64,000 nucleotides of DNA from Symbiodinium natans. Its lineage: Eukaryota > Sar > Dinophyceae > Suessiales > Symbiodiniaceae. The DNA lies in the NCBI GenBank assembly GCA_905221605.1, contig CAJNDS010001857.1, forward strand, positions 172,501 through 236,500, given 5' to 3'. The notes under the pieces were generated by a model that ran no database searches, was not told the DNA's origin, and saw only the letters and a program-made list of their open reading frames with translations. A program made the position numbers and the translations under genes. Below are positions 1 to 12,000 of the stretch, piece by piece. The first letter of the stretch is position 1. Every line of letters begins with the position of its first letter.

Positions 1-82
1 AGCTCACGACCGAGACGTTGGTACCACCAAAGCCACGGGAGAAGGAGGTCATGAAGGTAGAGGCCATTCGAAAGGGAACCAC
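1..82 (-). CDS. KS-like gene exon 27 (cut by window edge), GFGGTN
   Basis: Acceptor TTGAG|GTG. It encodes VVPFRMASTFMTSF followed by SRGFGGTNVSVVS, the conserved C-terminal N-SFGFGGTN-x-x-x-V motif of ketosynthases. The exon continues past base 1. Confidence 0.95.
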   Translation of the reverse strand, partial: MVPFRMASTFMTSFSRGFGGTNVSVVS

Positions 83-3000
83 CTCAAGGGGGGTCCAAGA
101 GTGTTAGAGGTTTAGGTTTTGGGGTTTTAGGGTTTTTGGAGTTTAGGGCTTTAGGCTAGGCTTTAGGGTTTTAGGGTTCTGGGGTCTAGGGCTCGGGGTT
201 CGGGGTTTAGGGTCAAAGTCTAGGGTATAGGTCAAGGGACGAAACGAGGGACCCCTATAATTAAGGGACCTTAGGGGTTGTTTGGGGGATATTTAGGGGC
301 TACTCAGGTAGAAAGGCTTTCTTTTTTAGGGTATATGTAGGGGTTCTATAGGGGAATAAGATTGAGGGTCCTTTCTAGGGGTCCCGCCTTATGCCCCTAA
401 AATAGGGTTGGCTTGGGAGCCTCCAAAAAAACAAGAAAAGAGGCTTTGGTGGCCATCTGTTGGCTCAATGCTCTGGGTTTGGGCATTTAGCGCTCAGGGT
501 CCAGGGCTTAGGATGGTGTAGGGGAAACACAAAGCCAAACTAGACCCAAGAGGAGCCTAGGTATAAAAAGGGCGCCCTTTCTGTTTATAAGGGACCCTAA
601 ACCCTAAAAAATGGAATCAGGGCCTACTCCTGCTGACACTAAAAACTCAACCCTTAAACTAAACCCTTCCCACTCTGAAATCGCCCCCACAACCCTAAAC
701 CCTAAAGCCCTGAAACCCCTGAAACCTGAAACCCTAAACTCTGAAACCCTGAAGCCCTGCAACCCCTGGAACCCTAAATACCCTGAACCCCTAAAACCCT
801 CAACGCCCCTTGGAAACCCCTGAAACCCTCAGCCCGTTTGAGAACCCTCAACCCCTTCCGAAACCCTAAACGCTGCACCCTAAACCCTAAACCCTAAACC
901 CTAAACCCTAAATCCTAAACCCTAAACCCTAAACCCTAAACCCTAAATACCCCTTTGAAAGCCCTGAAAGGAACACCCGGGCCTCGGTCGAGAAATGCAG
1001 CGGCAGGTCCGTGGTGTCCTCGGATGCTGCTACTGGGGTCTTCGAGATTAGGGGGTTTAGGGTTTAGGGTTCAGGGTTCAGGGTTCAGGGTTTAGGGTTT
1101 AGGGTTTGGGGCTTGGGGTTTAGGGTTTTGGGTTTTGGGTTTAGGGTTTAGGGTTTAGGGTTTAGGGTTTGGGGTTTAGGGTTTAGGCTTTAGGGTTTAG
1201 GGGTTCGGGTTGGGTTCTTGTGCTTTGGGGGAGTCCTAGGGCCTGGGCTGGAGGGTTTTGAGTTAAGGGTTGAGGGCTGAGGGTTTGGGATTTCGGGGCC
1301 TCAGGGTCTGGGAAACCATCAATGGCGCCAGCCAGTTCTTGCTCCCTCAGTCACCTTTACAGGGAGCGCCCACCCCCCGTAAACCCTTAAAGCCCTCAAG
1401 GCCTCCCTCGATAATAATGCCCAAGCCCCTACAACCCCCATAAAGCCCAACAATCCTACAACCCCACTCGAGCCCCTTGAAGCCCCCTAAAGCCCCCTAA
1501 AACCCCACCCCTCAAAACCCCCCTATAACCCTATAACAAACCCCTAAACCCTCTATAAATGACTCTATAAACCTTATAAGCCTCTAAGCCTCTAACCCTC
1601 TAACCCTATAACCCTATAACCCTATGACCCTAAAACCCTATGACCCGAAAATCCTATAACCCTACAACCCTACAACCCTATAACCCTATAACCCTATAAC
1701 CCTAAGCCCTAAACCCTAACCCCCCCCCCCCCCAAGGAAAAAAAGCAGCCCGGGCGTCGAGGTAGGGGTTGGACTGTCGGAGGTGCAGATTGGGACCGAT
1801 GCTGCCAGCGATCTGGGCTTGCAGGCTTTAGGGTTTATATAGGGTTTTAGGTTTAGGGTTTAGGGTAAAGGGTTTAGGGGTTAGGGTTTAGGGTTAAAGG
1901 GTTGAGGATTTCGGGCTACTATTGAAGGGTGGGCTCTAGGGGGCTGGTTCGGGGTCCTACAGTTCAGGATTGAGGCTTGGGTGTTGGGCCTGGTTGGGGG
2001 GCTTACTTGTTGATGCGGCAAAATTCGGTTCCCTCCACCCCAACATACCCCTAAACCCTAAACCCTAAACCCCTTCCACACCTAACCTCAAGGATCTCAG
2101 ACGCCCACCAGCAGTCGTCATATTCCCCCCCCCCCCCCCCCCCACATGCCTGGGCGTAAGGGCCACGCAACTGAGAGCAGATCCAAAACTACCATTTGCT
2201 TAAGAACCTCCCCCCCCCCAAAAAAAATGAACTATTCTTCCTTATAAGGGTAACATAGGGATGATTGTCTTTTGCTATTTGGGTTCTCATATGCAAATAG
2301 TAGAAAACGGCCAAGGAAGTTCTCCAGGGTTTAGGGTTTGGGCTTAAACGGCTCTTAACTTGGAGTTCACGGACCTTTGGAGGACTTCAACCCCGGAATG
2401 ACAGGTCACCTGAACCCGATGAACCCTAAAGCCGTCCAAAAAGCAGAAACAATCCCTACGGCTCAGGGTTTAGGGTTCAGGGTTCAGGGTTCAGGGTTCA
2501 GGGTTTAGGGTTTAGGGTTTAGGGCTTGAGGTTAGGGTTCAGGGTTTAGGGTTTAGGGTTCATTTTGGGTTCAGGGTCGATGTCCCGGCCTAAGATGCAC
2601 CCACAGGAACCCTCAACCCTGAAAACCCTAAACCCTAAACCCTAAACCCTAAAACCCTAAACCCTCTACTCTGCAAACCCAAACTTCGAAGCCGGGCGGC
2701 ACTCATCAGAATTGACTGCATGAGGCTCACCTGGCCATCTTCTAGGGTTTAGGGCTTAGGGCTAAGGGTTTAGGGTTCTCAAGACAAACAGATCGACAGA
2801 AATTGAAACCAAAAAAAATCCATTCAGGAAGAAGGGAGCCAACAACAGAAAGACCCAAAGAAAGCAGGATGCGACAAGGAAAAAAAGAGAGAAAAAGAGA
2901 AATAACGACAACAATGATGATGAACTTGAACGTGTGTTTGCCTCTCTGAGTCCTTTTTGCAAAAGGCTGTAAGGAAGCAACACAACACCCCCAAACCGCA

Positions 3001-6000
3001 CCTTACACCCAAGCAAAGCTCTTTCAATCCCTCTTTGCTTTTGTTTGGAGGTACCTGCCACCGGCAGAAGATTTCATTAAGGCTCTGGCTGCCTTTTCCT
3101 GAAGAGGACTTCGCGCGTTCTTGACTTTCACATTTTCGCAGCTTCGGATGCTAAATTTAAAACAACACTTCGGATTTACGAATTTGTTTTGCAAATTCAT
3201 GTGCTGTCCTATTTCCCCTGGTTGGCAGCCAGCCTGCGTAGTTCCCGTGATTTACTGCCGGCAATCCAAGCGAAAACCATGTGCGCAGCAGTTCGTGTCC
3301 AGGTTTTGGTGCGCGGCACCTATATAAGCCCTTAACCTTATTTCTCCAATACCCAGGGGTTAAACAAGATTAAGCAGTATTGTTCACAAGAAATAAGGAA
3401 ACCCAAAAAAGTTTAAAATCCAACTATTGGCGGAATAAGTAACAAGCCCTTAAAGTAGGGAGGATGTGCCCTAAACCCCGAGCCGTAAACCCTAAACCCT
3501 GAATCCTAAACCCTTTACCCTAAACCCTAAACCCTCCCGAAACCCTAACTGCCTCACGCCCTGCTACGAGCCAGGAGAATTCATGCCCCGGCCACGCCGC
3601 TTCCGGCATGCATGCCATTTCCGATGCTCGTCTTCGAGGCCTCTCGGGGCTTCCGGATGTTGAGAGGCTGTTTAGGGTTTAGGGCTTAGGGTTTTGGGGT
3701 TTAGGGTTTAGGGTGTAGGGTTTAGGGTTCAGGGTTCAGGGTTCAGGGTTCAGGGTTCAGGGTTCAGGGTTTAGGGTTTAGGGTTTAGGGTTTAGGGTTT
3801 AGGGTTTAGGGTTTAGGGTTTAGGGTTTAGAGCTGCAAACCCCTTCCGGTGCATCTCAGCCATCCTGCAGACTGAGGCATCAGCCCGCAGGAAGAGCGGG
3901 GCATCGTCGTCATCGGCCAGGCGCAGAACCTGGGAGCCGACAGCGCTTGAAACCCTAAACCCTAAGCCCTAAAACCCTAGCCCTAAACCCTAAAACTCTA
4001 AAACCTAAAACTCTAAAACCCTAAACCCTAAACCCTAAACCCGAAACCCTGAAACCCGAAACCCTAGATACCCTAGATACCCTAGATACCCTAAATACCC
4101 TAAATACCCTAAATACCCTAAACCCTATAAACCCTTGTTGAGCCCGGGCGAGGGAAGGGTAAGCATATGGAGAGGGTTAGGGCTTCGGGTCTAGGCCCAA
4201 GAGTAGCCTAGGAATAACAAAGGGTGCCCCTTTTTGGTTTAAAGGGGCCCTGTAAGAGAACCTGAACCCTAGAGAAACTAGCAATAAGGGTCTTGGCGTG
4301 GGATTCCTGAGCCCTCAAGCCCAAACTCGAAACCCGAAACTCTAAACTCTAGACTCTAAACTCTAAACCCTAAACCCCAAACCCTAAACCCCAAACCCTA
4401 AACCCAGTTTTCGGGGGCCACCGCCAGCCAAGCAACTCTGGAGCAGGAGTTCGCCTGGCGAGCCACAACTTGGAAGCCCCAAGCCGCAAGCGCCCTGAAT
4501 GCCTGAAATAGAGGTTCCCACCCTCTTGAGCTCTGAAGGGGGCTTAGGGTTTAGGGTTTAGGGTTTAGGGGTTAGGGTTTAGGGTTTAGGGTTTAGGGTT
4601 TAGGGTTTAGGGTTTAGGGTTTAGGGTTTAGGGTTTAGGGTTTAGGGTTTAGGGTTTAGGGTTTTAGGCTTTTTTACTTTAGGGTTTAGGGTTCAGGCTT
4701 TAGGGTTTGGGGCTCCCCCAGCCCTACACCTTAAACCCGAAGCATCTTCTGCCACTTGGCAAGCGTTCCGGCTGGCTTGTGCTTTGCACCGTCGGCTTTG
4801 GAGGTTGAGGGATTTCGGGCTTCGAGCCAGCATGACCCTGACTGCCGGCAAGAACCCGGCCCAGCGGCACCCGCACTACGTCACCGTGTGTCTTTGATTG
4901 CTTTTTTTTTGTGCGGGGGGGGGGGGGGGGGGAAATCGATGCATTTGGGGCCTGAGGGCTCCTGTTTCACCTTAAGGGTTGTGGTTGAGGGGTGTTTAGG
5001 GTGTAGGGCTTAGGTCCCCATAAGCCCTAAAGCCTTAACCCTAAACCCGAAACCCGAAACCCTAAATCCTCACCCTTTCTTCTTGATTCGCGCGATTTCT
5101 TCGGGACCTCCACGGGATCCGCGAGCATGGTTCCGATGCCGTAGAGCTCGCAGCCGTCGATGTCCATGCCTGCGTTAGAGGGCCCTTTAGGGAAACGTGG
5201 TTCGGGTTTAGGGTTTAGGGTTCAGGGTTTAGGGTTCAGGTTTTAGGGTCATAAGCCAAACCTGACCCTTGAAACGGGTGGAGATTTCACTTAGCGGGAA
5301 AAACCTGCCCTCCTAGAACATAGAGACATGGGCACAAAAAAGGGCGTTCAAAGCCCACATTCCGAATCCCTGCTGGTGCCTGTCAGGCCCGCTGCGTAGA
5401 CTGCCTTAGAAGTTGAGTTTAGGGCTCAGGGTTCAGGGTTTAGGGTTTAGGGTTCAGGGTTCAAGGTTCAGGGTTCAGGGTTCAGGGCTCAGGGCTCAGG
5501 GTTCAGGGTTCAGGGTCTAGGGTTTAGTGTTTTGTTAGGGTTTGGAGACTTTGGGTTGAAAGCTTCGTGTGAAGGGATTACTTAGAAGCTCTTTTGACTT
5601 AGCATCCCCTATAGAACCCCTGCTAGAATCCCCGCAACCCACCTTACTAACCCAACTTGCTAAGTCAAAGGGGCTTCCCAATAGGGATAGGGTGCCTTTG
5701 ATTTGGGATTTGAGGGTTCGGGGCTTGGGGCACGTGCTAGTGATGCTGAGAGGGGCGGGGGGTGAGGAGGCCGCCTTCCCTTCGCATCCTCCTCCTACCC
5801 AAGCATGAAATCCTATATCCATGGGTAGTCACAAGTAGGGTTACAAGCAGGGCGACTATAATTGCAACCTGAACCCTGAACCCCAAAACCCCAAAACCCC
5901 AAAACCCCAAAACCCTAAACCCTAAACCCTAAACCCTAAACCCCATGCCCTATACCCTAACCTTGCGTCTCATAACCCGACATGCCACTACCCCCCAAAG

Positions 6001-9000
6001 GGGGCCGAGAGTTTAGGCCTCAGGGCGAAACCAGCCAAGTGTGTCCGGAAGATGTAGTATTGCTTATGGAAGTAGGGTTTAGGGTTTAGGGTTTCGGGTT
6101 TAGGGTTTCGGGTTTAGGGTTTAGGGTTTAGGATTTAGGGTTTAGGGTTGCCTCAACCCTCAACCCTGAAACGCAAAAACCCTGCTTAGCATGGTCTCCG
6201 GGCACCGAACTCCCTGATGGCACTGCAGATTGATCCCCAAACACTCAATCCTCTCGGCACGTGTCAGGGTTTAGGGCTAGGGTTTAGGGTGTAGGGCTGA
6301 GGGTTTAGGGTTTTAGGGTTTAAGGCTGGTTTAGGGTTGAGGGCTTAGGGTTTCGGGTTTAGGGCTTAGGGTCCTGAGGGACTGACGGTTGAGAGCACCT
6401 CTTGCTCCGTTGGGCCGTGCGGTGCAGCCAGCGAGGCAGAGTAGCCTCCAGGGGGCTTCGGGTGCACAAGGGTTTAGGGTCTAGGGTCTAGGGGTTAGGG
6501 GTTAGGGGAACCCTAAAACCGATATCCCTTAACAGCATCAGGGCCTCAAAGGCCCGACTACGACCACCACAAAGAGTCCCAAACCCTTTAGACCCTAAAC
6601 GCTGAAACACCCTGGACCCCAAACCCCCCAAACCTAGAACCCCCGAACCTTAAATCGCGACCCCAGACCCTGAAGCCCAAGCCCTATGTACCTGCGTGTC
6701 GCACAGAGCTGCCGCAGATGGAGGCCAGGTAGGGCTCCTTCTCTTTGGCCTCGGGGTTTAGGATTTCGGGTTTAGGGTTTAGGGTTTGGGTTTAGGGTTT
6801 AGGGTCTAGAGGTCGCTTTGCAGCTTAAAGGTGTTCGGGTTTAGGGTCTAAGGGAGTGGCGTTTCAGGGCCTGGGGGTTTCGAACCCGCGGTGTCTTCTC
6901 ATGTTCGTAGCAGGATGCCCAGGATGCCCTGGCCTGCTGGAGTGTGAAGACATGTGCTGGGAGTTTCGGTGCAGAAGCTACTATTTGTTTAAGAACCCCC
7001 CCCCCCCAAAAAAAAAAAAAGTCTTCCTTTTAAGGGTAATATAGGGGTTTTTATCTTTGATTTGTGGGGATTCTTAAGCAAACAGTAGTAAGGGATGTGA
7101 TTGAATAGGCTGGAGGCTTATGGGGTCGGGTTCCAGTTCTTGCCCATCGACCCCAGGCCAACCCAACAGTTTCCGCGAGGGCTTGGGGTCAGGCATTTGC
7201 CAGATCCCCATATCGTTTTGGAGGGGGAAGAGGGGTGCTCATCACCTAAAGCCTCAGCCTTAAACGCTGACATCAACGTTTTGGGGACTGTAAGGTGTGG
7301 GGTAGGGTTGGGGGGGCTTGGCATTATGGAACTTGCGTTCCTCGAGCCAGCAGGAAAGTCGCGCTGAATCCTCAAAGCCACGACGTCGCACAGGACCGCT
7401 CGGCTTGGCCCAAACCCTAAACCCTAAACCCTAAACCCTAAACCCTAAACCCTAAACCCTAAACCCTAAACCCTAAACCCTAAACCGCCAACTATCGGTG
7501 GCATCTTCTCGCTCCTCGTGCCGTCCCTTTGGAGAACACCGGCGAAAACACCCAAATCCCTAAATCCCTAAAGCACATGACCCCCCTTTCACCTCTATAG
7601 AAAACCCTAAACCCTCCCTATAAGATAAGCCTTAATTAACCCCAACCACAACCCAAAGCCCCCGAACCTCTGCACCACGAATCCCCCACACCGTACACAC
7701 TACAGCTACACCACAAAATCCCCCAAACCACTAACCCTAAACCCTATAGCTACACCACAAAATCCCCCAAACCAAAAGACCCTGAACCCTATAGCTACAC
7801 AACCCTAAACCCTAAACCCTAAACCCTTAACCCTAAACCCTAAACCCCCATCGAAGCTGGGAGGCCACCAGCTTCCCGTCGACGTTCTCCGTCAGCCTGA
7901 GCGGCTTCGCCGCTTCTTTGGGTTCAGGGTTTGGGGTTTAGGGTTTGGGGGTTTAGGGTTTGGGGTGTGGGGTTTGGGGTTCGGGGTTTGGGGTTTACGG
8001 TTTAAGGTTTCGGGTTTACAAGGTGTAGGGTTGAGGTTTCAGCTTAGGCCGCCCCCCTCCCCAACCAAAAAACAGAAACACAGCAAGCCCCAAACCCTTT
8101 GAACCGTTCCCATGAAACCAACCAAGGCCCAAACCTGATGACCCCAAGCCCCCTCAACGCACCTTACATACCCCCATATATTGCCTTGTGTCTTACAAAA
8201 ACAAACCCTAATCTGTTATTTGCTTAACTTAAGAGCCCCCCAAAATAAGAACTAAGAAACCCGATATCATCCTTGTAAGGAAGAGTTGTTTTTTTCAAAG
8301 GGGTTCTTCAGCAGATAGTAGGAATTCCGAAGGACAGGGTAGCTTTAGTTAGGGTGCTTAAGGTTCACGGGTATAGGTTTCGGGTTTAGGATTTAGGGTT
8401 TAGGGTTGAGGGTTTATCACAATGGTTTCGGTTTGAGGGGCTTAGGTGGTTTCAGAAGTCTATGGCAAGGAAGCCTGAACCCACCAAGACCCCCTCAAAT
8501 CAAGGGCCATGGGCTCTCTGGGAAAGCGGAAGGCCACACCAGGGTTTAAGGGTTTAAGGGTTTAAGGGCTTAGGGTTTAGGGTTTAGGGTTTAGGGTTTA
8601 GGGGTTAGGGTTTCGGAAGCTTAGAACCCCGAAGGCCCAGAGCCCATGTCGCAGCACAGGGGCGTCTTGATGAGGAGGTTTACCTTTCAAGGGAGGCCCC
8701 AGGGGGTTGAACGCGAAAGGGTTTTGGGTTTAAGTTTTTCGGATTTGGGGCTTTGAGAGTTTAGGGTTCAGGGTTTAGGGAGGGATGTAGGATCTAGCGT
8801 AGTAAGGATTTAGGGTTGCAAAGGTGTTCGGGGTTTGGGGTCGTAGGTCTTGGGGTCGGAAAGTTTAAGGGGTTTGGGGGTCTTACGGTTAGGGCGTTTA
8901 GGGTCTTAGCTTGAGGGTAGCAGGGTTGGAGACCCCGCCCGAAAGCCTCAACCCTCGGAATAACGGGTTAGGGTTCAGGGTTTAGGGTTTAAGGGCCTCT

Positions 9001-12000
9001 TTGGCCGACACGAGGCTGTGCACTAGGTTGTGCAGCGAATGCACGATAATGGAGACGCCACAAGGGGCGCCCCACTAAACCCTCAACCCCCAAAACTTGA
9101 GCCCTAAGTCCTAAGCCCTAAGCGCTCTAAACCCGAAGCCCGAAGCCCTAAGCCCTAAGCCCTAAGCCCTAAACCCTAAACCCTAAACCCTAAACCCTAA
9201 ACCCTAAACCCTAAACCCTAAACCCTAAACCCTAAACCCTAAACCCTAAACCCTAAACCCTACGCCTAAACCCTACACCCTAAACCGTAATCCCCAGTTA
9301 GGGCTCAGGGCTCAGCGGTTCCAGGAAGGGCTCAGGGCTCAGTGGTTCGGGGCCGAATAGGGTTTAGGGTTTAGGGTTTAGGGTTTTGGGTTTTGGGTTT
9401 TGGGTTTAGGGTTTAGGGTCAAACTAAACCCTGAGGCTCTACCCCTTGAACCTCAAATACAAGTCCACCAATCCGAAACCTTCAATTCTGAAACCCTAAA
9501 CTCAAATCCTGAGCCCTAAACCTTAGATGGCTAAATCCCCCCTAAACCCTAAATCCTAAACCCTAAACCCTAGCCCTAAACCCTAAACCCTTAAACCCTA
9601 AACCCTAATTTTCCCGGGGCGCAGAGGCATCTCCATGCACCCAGCCGTCGGCCGCAGCATCGAAGGCCTGTGGTTCGAGGCTCGGTTAGGGGGTTCGGGG
9701 GCTAGGGGGCTAGGGGGTTAGGGTGTTAGGGGGTTAGGGGTGGGGGGGTGGGGTTTAGGGTTTAGTTTCAGGGTTCAGGGCTGCAGGGCTTAGGCCTAGG
9801 TTCTTATAGGGTGTGGGGGGAGGGGGGGGGGAAGGGGTAGGGGGGTAGGGGGGGCGGGGGGGGCGGGGGGGGGGGGGCGGGCGGGCGCGGGGGGCGGGGG
9901 GGCGGGGGGGGGGCGGGGGGGGGGGGGGCGGGGGGGGGGGGTGGGGACACGGGCGCAGGGGTGGGGGGGGGGTTTACGAAAAGAGGGGACCCCAAAATAG
10001 ACCCCCAAATAGTAAGATTCCCTTATAATAAGGACCCCAATAAGTTACCCCTAATTTCGGGAACCTTTTAGGGCTTGGTTGCTTCTGTGGGTGTGGTTCA
10101 GGAAATCTGGCTTTAGTGCTGCAAGGGTTTCTGTCTGCAGTTGCCGCACGCTACTGATGCCTTGCAGATGCTTGACGGACGAACCGTCGCGAGTCTTGTT
10201 GGTTCTGGGTCAGCCTTCTGGTCTCTTGGGGCTGTGGTTGAGGGTTTAGGGTTTAGGGTTTAGGGTTTAGGGTTTAGGGTTTAGGGTTTAGGGTTAGTTT
10301 TAAAGATTTCGCCCAGTCAAAGGCCCAGCAGCATCCGAAAACTAGGGGTTGCGGCCCCTTCCCAACCAACCGTCGGGATTAAACCCAAACCCTAAACCCC
10401 CTAGGGCTTCATATTGCAAAACCCAACACCCCAAACCCTAAACCCTAAACCCTAGACCCTAAACCCTACACCCTAAACCCTTAACCCTTAACCCTAAACC
10501 CTGACCCTAAACCCTCAACCTGAAACCCTAACTTCCTGCCTGGCATCTGCCGACCTTGGACAGCCAGCCTGGGCAACTTCGATACAATGAGCGCCTTAAG
10601 GGTTCGGGAGTGTTTCTCGGGTTTAGGGTTTAGGGTTTAGGATTTAGGATTTAGGGTAGGGTTTTGGCTTTAGGCATTAGGCTTTAGGGTTTGGGGTTTA
10701 GAGTTTAGAGTTTAGAGTTTCGAGTTTCGAGTTTCGAGTTTAGAGTTTAGAGTTTAGAGTTTAGAGTTTAGAGTTTAGAGTTTAGAGTTTAGAGTTTAGG
10801 GTTCCAGAAGGCCAAAGTCCTGTGAAACCCAGAACACGCAGTTGTTTCTAGCTTTGCGTGCTATAAGTTTACGACTCAGCGTTAAGAATGTGCTTTGGCA
10901 CGTCTGACATTGCCTGCTTAGTTCAGCATTCTCGTTTTGAATCGAACCGGGGTGGGGGGGTGGGGGGGTGGGGTTGTGGGTTGTGGGTTGAGTAAACCCT
11001 AGACCCTAAACCCTAAACCCTGAACCCTGAACCCTAAACCCGTGGGGTGTGAGTTGAGCTGTGCACATAAAGGCCGGTGCAACATTGCAAGGGGTGCCAA
11101 GGGCAAAAGAAGGGGCTGTGTGGGTTCTGGACTTAGGGTTTCGGGTTTAGGGTTTAGGGCTTAGGGTTTAGGGTTCAGGGTTTAGGGTTATCTGGAGTCC
11201 CCCTTGAAAATCCATTCACGTGGTCCCCTAACCCGATCCCCTAAGCCATAGAACCCTCACCACCACCCGAGACCCTCAAGCCGAAAACCCTCAACCCCAA
11301 AACCCGAAGCCCGAACCCTAGAACCCTATGCACCGTCAAGCCCTTTAAACCCTATAAACCCCATAAACCCTATAGCGCCTATAAGCTACATTTGCCTGAT
11401 AAAGCCCTACAAAACCCTAAAACCCGATAACACCCTCCGAAAGCCTGTAAAAAACTAAACCCTAGGCCCTAGACCTGAACCCTAAACCCTAAACCCTAAA
11501 CCCTAAACCCTAAACCCTAAACCCTACACCCTAAACCCTAAACCCTAAACCCTAAACCCTAAACCTGAACCCTCATCTCTAAACCCTACACATGAAAGGG
11601 CTTCTGAAGGGACTTCCTGCCTGCAGCCTGTCGCTGCGGCCAGTAGAAGGCTGACAGGTTGAGCCTTTTAGGGCTCGGGCTTTTAGGGTTTAGGGTTTAG
11701 GGTTTAGGGTTTAGGGTTTAAGGTTTAGGGTTTAGGGTTTAGGGTTTAGGGTTCAGGGTTTAGGGTTTAGGGTTTAGGGCTTGAAAATTTCAGGCTGTGG
11801 GGTTTTAGAAGTTTCGGCTTTCAGGTGATGGGCTCGTCTGAGGTTGAGCACTTTACTGAAAATGTTGGGGCTGAGGGGAACTATAAGGCGGGGGGGGGGG
11901 GGGCGGCTGGTAGGGCTTCTTGGGCCTTCTTGCGGGCTTTAGGGGTGCTACCCGGCCATCCATGAAAGTTGTGGATAGACGGTTTTAGGGCTTTCGGGCT

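Noticed and set aside
3837-3929. Similarity of the island to a bacterial ExbD-type segment
   Set aside because: The resemblance is a few residues only and makes no sense in this context.
5960-6075. Island reading KQYYIFRTHLAGFALRPK as a KS exon
   Set aside because: Exons 21 and 22 already join perfectly across it in phase 1, and it has no counterpart in the KS fold.
9796-10008. Proline-rich minus-strand open frames
   Set aside because: Purely a G-homopolymer tract read on the other strand.
11050-11125. Island between KS exons 14 and 15 as an exon
   Set aside because: Exons 14 and 15 join in phase (GGC, Gly) with the expected KS sequence; adding it breaks the fold.
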